This document shows positions 59,592 to 64,000 of a DNA stretch of 64,000 nucleotides, piece after piece; position 1 is the first letter of the stretch; the number at the start of each line of letters is the position of its first letter. The notes under the pieces are model-generated. The model saw nothing but the letters and a program-made list of their open reading frames with translations, had not been told where the DNA came from and did no database searches. The stretch lies in the NCBI GenBank assembly GCA_023091735.1, contig JALKBU010000081.1, forward strand, positions 1 to 64,000, given 5' to 3'. This DNA comes from Trichomonas tenax (Eukaryota; Parabasalia; Trichomonadida; Trichomonadidae). The translations under genes were made by a program, and so were the position numbers.

Positions 59592-61028
59592 ATGGGTTTG
59601 GAAGATTCGTTCCGAACATCTATTATTTATGTTCTTACCTTCGCTTGTTTCGTTACATTCCTATCCTTATTTATTTCCCTTTCATATATTGTACCCAAAA
59701 ACTCTAAACTTTCAGAATTTGAGATAAAGAACAAATTTGTAATTGATTTTACCTACGATATTCCTCCAAAAATGGCAAAAGATCTTCCAACATACGTTTA
59801 CGCGATCACCTCTTACTTCGAATCATACTTCTATAAGTTAGGATATTCATATCATAAATTAAACCAAAACGATTACGTAGAATTTAATGATACATACGTT
59901 TACCACAAGATTCAAGCCTATTGCTTGAAGCCTGCTGATGTGTATGTACCATTATGTCTCGATATTGTTAATCAAAGGAGTGTTTCTGCTGTTAAGGTAA
60001 TGAATATGATCTACTATGAAAAGGAGTACTTTGCTGATTTGCTTGTTCCTGTAAATAAGTTATACAACCAGGCAGAAATAATTAAGTTCGAAATGAAACC
60101 TCCAGCTTTCGGTTATTCTGTGGGCCAGATCAAGGAAATGATGTCTGATACAAAGAATCCATTGTTGCTTTCGGTTCCGAATATCAATGCAAGGTATTAT
60201 ATTCCTTGCACACATAATGCAGTTTCAACTTCTGATGAATGCACAAACCATCAAACACCATGCCCTGACTTTATCAATGAACAATTCTGCGCCTCATCAA
60301 CGACATCAACGTTTTTGAATAATGGAGAATTCTTTGTTCCAAAGCCACCAGCAACCCCATTTCTTACTTCTGACTTATTAAATTTTGTTGTTGAAGGATA
60401 TAACGATGATGATACAATTTTCAGGGATTTATACAACTTTAATTCAATGAAAGAGACACTTGGTGGCTTTATTATCAGAGGCTTACATTCAGGTTATTCT
60501 GGTAAACCAATAATTGTTCGCTTGGGATTAACAGAACCTTCATATGTTCAATCAAGTTGCATTAATGAATTCTCACCATCAAGATGGGTTCCGGCTAATG
60601 TTACATCATCAAATAGCACATATTTCACAACGCTTTCATGTGTTGATAAAACCCGACTTATTTGCGATCCAAATCATCAATATGCATTAGTCCAATCTGG
60701 ATCTTCTTTGCTCCCTGAGGCTGCCGTTAGTGAAGACTTATATGGTTTCACACACACTGTTATAGTTGATATTTATAATGATACCCAAATGACTTTAACC
60801 GCTCATTTCTGGACATTATCAGACTACTTTGTTCCACTTTATACACCAGCAAATGAGCCGTCGTGTGGGCACTACATGTTATCATATGATTATATCGAAA
60901 TGGGTAAAGCACTTGGATCTGATGCACTTCATGCCGGAAGATTCCCAATCAAGTTCCCTGCATCCAGCTTTAACCACATCCAGCCACAGAGAGTTCCATT
61001 GAAATATAGACGTTCTCCAGGAACTTAG
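59592..61028 (+). CDS. type II membrane protein with large lumenal domain (478 aa)
   Basis: One hydrophobic helix near the N-terminus (about 9-33, SIIYVLTFACFVTFLSLFIS) anchors a secreted-side domain of about 440 residues. That domain contains several possible N-glycosylation sites (NDT, NVT, NST) and about 14 cysteines. I do not recognise the fold. It has conserved-looking segments such as GGFIIRGLHSGYSGKPIIVR and SYDYIEMGKALGSDALHAGR. Start context: ATG 14 bases after the distant inverted repeat, preceded by ATGTGACTTTTAATT. Likely an ER/Golgi or surface protein. Function unknown; the family may be specific to trichomonads. Confidence 0.65.
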   Translation: MGLEDSFRTSIIYVLTFACFVTFLSLFISLSYIVPKNSKLSEFEIKNKFVIDFTYDIPPKMAKDLPTYVYAITSYFESYFYKLGYSYHKLNQNDYVEFNDTYVYHKIQAYCLKPADVYVPLCLDIVNQRSVSAVKVMNMIYYEKEYFADLLVPVNKLYNQAEIIKFEMKPPAFGYSVGQIKEMMSDTKNPLLLSVPNINARYYIPCTHNAVSTSDECTNHQTPCPDFINEQFCASSTTSTFLNNGEFFVPKPPATPFLTSDLLNFVVEGYNDDDTIFRDLYNFNSMKETLGGFIIRGLHSGYSGKPIIVRLGLTEPSYVQSSCINEFSPSRWVPANVTSSNSTYFTTLSCVDKTRLICDPNHQYALVQSGSSLLPEAAVSEDLYGFTHTVIVDIYNDTQMTLTAHFWTLSDYFVPLYTPANEPSCGHYMLSYDYIEMGKALGSDALHAGRFPIKFPASSFNHIQPQRVPLKYRRSPGT

Positions 61029-61134
61029 ATTTTTTTTATTTTTGTTATTGATACTCAAATAAATTAATCTTTAAATGATGCATTTTCATTTATTCGTAAT
61101 ATAACATTCGGAATATGATTTTCGGTAAATTTTG

Positions 61135-61395
61135 TTACATATAAAAATTCTTACCGACTCTGCTGAGGGAATGGTTTGCATTAATCTTACGTCCATACAT
61201 TTTGTATCCGTTCATCATTTGTTGAGCTTTGTGCGCATCTGTTTCTCTTTTATATGTTATGAATGCGTATCCTTTGGGCTCGAATCTTTCGTTTACCATC
61301 ATACGACATGCGATGATTTCGCCGAATGGCTTGAATGCTGCGTAAAGATCCTCGACACTGACTCTGAAGTGAAGATTCATGACAACTAAAGTCAT
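61135..61395 (-). CDS. small single-RRM RNA-binding protein (86 aa)
   Basis: One RRM fills the protein. RNP2 is LVVMNL (residues 3-8), and RNP1 is KGYAFITY (about residues 41-48). The helix DLYAAFKPFGEIIACRM is canonical. The product is just an RRM with a short tail, like small splicing- or stability-linked RRM proteins. GAGTCACATTTTAAAAATC lies directly upstream of the ATG. It is divergent from the beta-helix gene at 61444. Target unknown. Confidence 0.85.
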   Translation of the reverse strand: MTLVVMNLHFRVSVEDLYAAFKPFGEIIACRMMVNERFEPKGYAFITYKRETDAHKAQQMMNGYKMYGRKINANHSLSRVGKNFYM

Positions 61396-61443
61396 ATGAT
61401 TTTTAAAATGTGACTCGTTGAAAAGAAATATGACAACTGAAAT

Positions 61444-62580
61444 TTGACGGTGTCAATTTTAATATCAAAAACAGTTTTACAATGTCAAAATATTGTTTTG
61501 ATACTCCTTTATTTCGGAACCTTTGTGCTTTCAAGAGAGCCTCGAACAATATACATCGATCCTAGATCAGATGGTGATTGCTTCAGCAAACCGTGCTCTA
61601 TTTCTACAGCTTCTCGAGTAATTCGAACAGCTGATACAATTCATTTTCCAGATAATTATAAATTATATCCTTCCTCGTACCCATCAGAGTTTAGCGACTT
61701 AGTTGTTCAACTTTCTTTGCATAATACAACAGTTGTATCGCATGGAACAATAGTTGATGGGAGTTTACTTGCAGGAGAGCTGTGCGTTGAACTGGTGAGT
61801 CATGCTTTCTACGTATGGTCTGTCTTTTTTGATTGGAAATTTACGAATTTTTTGAAGCCAATTTTTTTAAGAGATCAAACATGGTCATATGCTCCATATA
61901 TAGTATTCAAAGGATGCGTTTTTGAGAATTGTAATGCTTCAATATTCAAAATCGCGGGTGGAATGTTTATATTTGAAAATTGCATTTTTAGGAACATTAC
62001 AGAGTATCCAATACATGCTGAATACCATGCTCATTTAGAATTCGTTGAATGCAAGTTTGAAAATTGCAAATCATTATTCATCAGAAAATCTGATGTTATT
62101 TTCACTAACTGCATCTTCAAAGCAACATATGGTGATAGGGGAGGAGCTATTTATGCCGAGAAGTCAACAGTGCACATTGATCACTCATTCTTTATCGATA
62201 CAAAAGCATCAATTAATGGTGGTGCAGTTTATTTCCGCGACATTAACGAAGAGCATGAAACAGAGATAAAGAATTCATGCTTCGTCAAAACAACAGCAGC
62301 ACATAATGGAACAGCTCTTTACGCATATAGATCAAAAATAGGAGTTTCGAATATATGCCTAGAAAACGATAAATCGCTTTATTCTCATGATTCTGTTGTT
62401 AATTCCACTGACTTAGTTTATAGTGAGCTTTGTGAGAACTTCCTAACATCAGAAAACGTTGATATTATTCAAGAGAGATTTGATCCTGAGGATACATTTA
62501 AGTTATGGGAATTAGACGACCTCAAAGATGGAACAACGATTTCTATAGAAGATGAAGACGATATTATTTTAGATTTTTAA
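61444..62580 (+). CDS. right-handed beta-helix protein, 5' end unresolved
   Basis: The frame carries a signal peptide (IVLILLYFGTFVLSREP) and then a repetitive beta-helix (about residues 150-300) with FKGCVFENCNASIFKI, FIFENCIFRNITEYPIHAEY and GGAIYAEKSTVHIDHSFFID. This type resembles trichomonad Pmp-like and other cell-surface beta-helix proteins. A short acidic tail (DEDDIILDF) follows and no membrane anchor is seen. No in-frame ATG precedes the signal. The only nearby ATG (61482) is one frame off, inside TTACAATGTCAAAA, so one base indel or a start lost by mutation is implied. Family and function uncertain. Confidence 0.55.
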   Translation: MTVSILISKTVLQCQNIVLILLYFGTFVLSREPRTIYIDPRSDGDCFSKPCSISTASRVIRTADTIHFPDNYKLYPSSYPSEFSDLVVQLSLHNTTVVSHGTIVDGSLLAGELCVELVSHAFYVWSVFFDWKFTNFLKPIFLRDQTWSYAPYIVFKGCVFENCNASIFKIAGGMFIFENCIFRNITEYPIHAEYHAHLEFVECKFENCKSLFIRKSDVIFTNCIFKATYGDRGGAIYAEKSTVHIDHSFFIDTKASINGGAVYFRDINEEHETEIKNSCFVKTTAAHNGTALYAYRSKIGVSNICLENDKSLYSHDSVVNSTDLVYSELCENFLTSENVDIIQERFDPEDTFKLWELDDLKDGTTISIEDEDDIILDF

Positions 62581-62613
62581 TAGAGTCTTCTGAAAAACGT
62601 GTCTACAGCTCAT

Positions 62614-62781
62614 ATGGCTGAGGCGAATTTACGTTTAACCAGAGATATCCTACAAGATGATTTCTTGGTTTTCTTCAGCGAAGGGGTCGAGTATTCAAAG
62701 TTCGACGACCCCTCTCGAATTGGGAGCTGCGTTTTGAATGCGAAATTATATACTAAAGAATTTATGCCATTTCGACATTGA
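62614..62781 (+). CDS. short frame (56 aa), doubtful
   Basis: An ATG-initiated frame with protein-like composition (ILQDDFLVFFSEGVEYSKFD). It lies 34 bases after the beta-helix stop, with no promoter motif. It may be a small gene or a remnant. No family recognised. Confidence 0.25.
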   Translation: MAEANLRLTRDILQDDFLVFFSEGVEYSKFDDPSRIGSCVLNAKLYTKEFMPFRH

Positions 62782-64000
62782 GAAGTAAGAATTATTGCTT
62801 TCACATGTAAAGCAAAGCGATTTTTGATATACATGTAAATCTAAATTATTTGATTATAGATAACTCTGCATCCTATATTTCAGTGGCAATCAGTAATCAA
62901 ATGCATATAGGGTGTCCGGACACGAGTGAGCATCTCGGTCTAGAAAATAGATAAAGATATGCTACTAGCACCATTATAAAGGGTAGACATTTGTGTCATA
63001 TCCATATGAATATTGAGTTATAAACGCATTCCCTACTATATTTTTCCCCTCATTTTTAAAATCCACCCCACATTCATGAACCTTAAAAAGACGTTTATTT
63101 TCATTTTTTAATGGACATCATGTTGAGCTAACACTTTCTGCAAGAAAAAGAGTTATCCAGCAATTCAAATAATGATAAACATATTCAATACCTCTTGCTG
63201 ATTGCATCAAGCTACAAGACATCCTATGAAGGGTGCCCCTTCACAAGTTTCCTTAAACAAGATTTCATTATGTAAATTTTATAAACCATATTTTAAAAAG
63301 TGGATAAGGTTAAAAGTCACGTTTTTCACAATTTATTTGACATTGTTTACATTAATAAAATAATATATATGATGCTAATCATTTTTCCATCGTTTTTATT
63401 TTTGAATACTTTATTTTTATTAATCAATAATTTCAGCAAATTCATTGGGAGGCTATGTGTATAAGTTGGTGCATCACATTAAAAACGTGTAATATGTGCA
63501 TTCATCTATGCATATTGTCGTCTCCGCAATGATTTCATGTATTTATAAATTAAGATACTGAACAATTATTTGTAATATGTTACTATGTTGTTTGCATGTG
63601 ATATATTTATAATAAATATTGCTATTTACTCAATAATAAGCTAATATCAAATTGTGAATGAAAAATATGAAACGATATTATAAGTTTAACACTACAACTA
63701 TGTATGGCATCACATAAGAGTTATATTTGCCCATACATGTTTGAACTGGTTCTGACCCCCAGAGTTGATACACTTCTTTTTGCCGACGATACCTGCATTC
63801 ACATTCATTATTTCTTTTCTTGGATTTAGGATGTCATAGATACTTACAGACAGATTATTCAAGAAAATTTAATTTAACAGAAACAAATTTTGACGTTCGT
63901 TGACCTTTTGATGGAGTTGGGGAGGTCATTACCTGGCACAGTTCTCTTTTACATACACAATATAATTCCCGCTAGAAGCAGAGTGTACTCATTCAAATAA
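62782..64000. other. gene-poor end of the window
   Basis: AT-rich with no convincing gene. It holds the palindrome GTGTCCGGACAC (62912-62923), which is reminiscent of transposon ends, two ACATGTAAA motif copies (near 62803 and 62832), and one plus-strand stretch at about 63759-63827 that reads LLFADDT, a reverse-transcriptase-like string, probably chance. Confidence 0.4.

Noticed and set aside
1..64000. Spliceosomal introns of the trichomonad type (GTATGT...ACTAACACACAG)
   Set aside because: I scanned for the long 3' motif on both strands and found none; the breaks in several genes are better explained by frameshifts or stops. A computed search would be decisive.
1..64000. CRISPR array or bacterial operon structure
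   Set aside because: No regularly spaced repeats and no ribosome-binding sites; all recognised genes are eukaryotic.

Overview
The window looks like nuclear DNA of a parabasalid flagellate, most like Tritrichomonas or a close relative. It is AT-rich, its genes are intronless and tightly packed, and even the 12 kb midasin gene is one uninterrupted frame. Proteins are eukaryotic (Rrs1, midasin, a SAPS PP6 subunit, RhoGDI, DRG GTPase, Vps18-like, TTL-family ligase, DNAAF1). Axoneme genes imply a flagellate. Lineage-specific ARM, Sel1, coiled-coil and acidic proteins, Tc1/mariner debris and many decayed gene copies also fit trichomonads. The taxon is inferred from gene content, not proven.

Layout. 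0.5-3 kb: RRS1 (-), a small hypothetical gene (+) and a SAPS-domain gene (-). 3.2-3.9 kb: a decayed gene. 4.3-13 kb: coiled-coil, PSI-like membrane protein, ARM protein, a frameshifted glycosyltransferase-like pseudogene, an LRR protein and an NPF-repeat protein. 13.2-18.2 kb: one very long minus-strand reading frame, Vps18-like at its C-terminus, broken by six single in-frame stops and two compensating frameshifts. 18.2-24.4 kb: an acidic orphan and a uridine-phosphorylase-like gene among two inverted-repeat elements and a double hairpin. 24.4-36.6 kb: midasin. 38.5-52.6 kb: RhoGDI, TTL-like, DNAAF1-like, CFAP100/DUF4200-like and coiled-coil genes, DRG GTPase, a C9orf72-like DENN protein, an orphan, a frameshifted 7-TM protein and a Sel1 protein. 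52.6-59.5 kb: a gene-free, transposon-rich block bounded by matching inverted repeats. 59.6-62.8 kb: type II membrane protein, single-RRM protein and beta-helix protein. 62.8-64 kb: nothing convincing.

Regulation. A 13-mer, TTACATGACAAAT, occurs exactly four times, and variants (TACATGTCA, TTTGACATGTAA) sit upstream of many starts. A second short motif, RACGTT, lies 9-16 bases before several ATGs. Copies of the first motif also lie inside three inverted-repeat elements, which suggests that mobile DNA carries promoter modules.

Ribosome assembly (Rrs1, midasin), flagellar assembly (TTL-like, DNAAF1, CFAP100-like) and membrane traffic (NPF protein, Vps18-like, C9orf72-like, RhoGDI) are the main functional themes. 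Neighbouring genes are separately transcribed; there are no operons.
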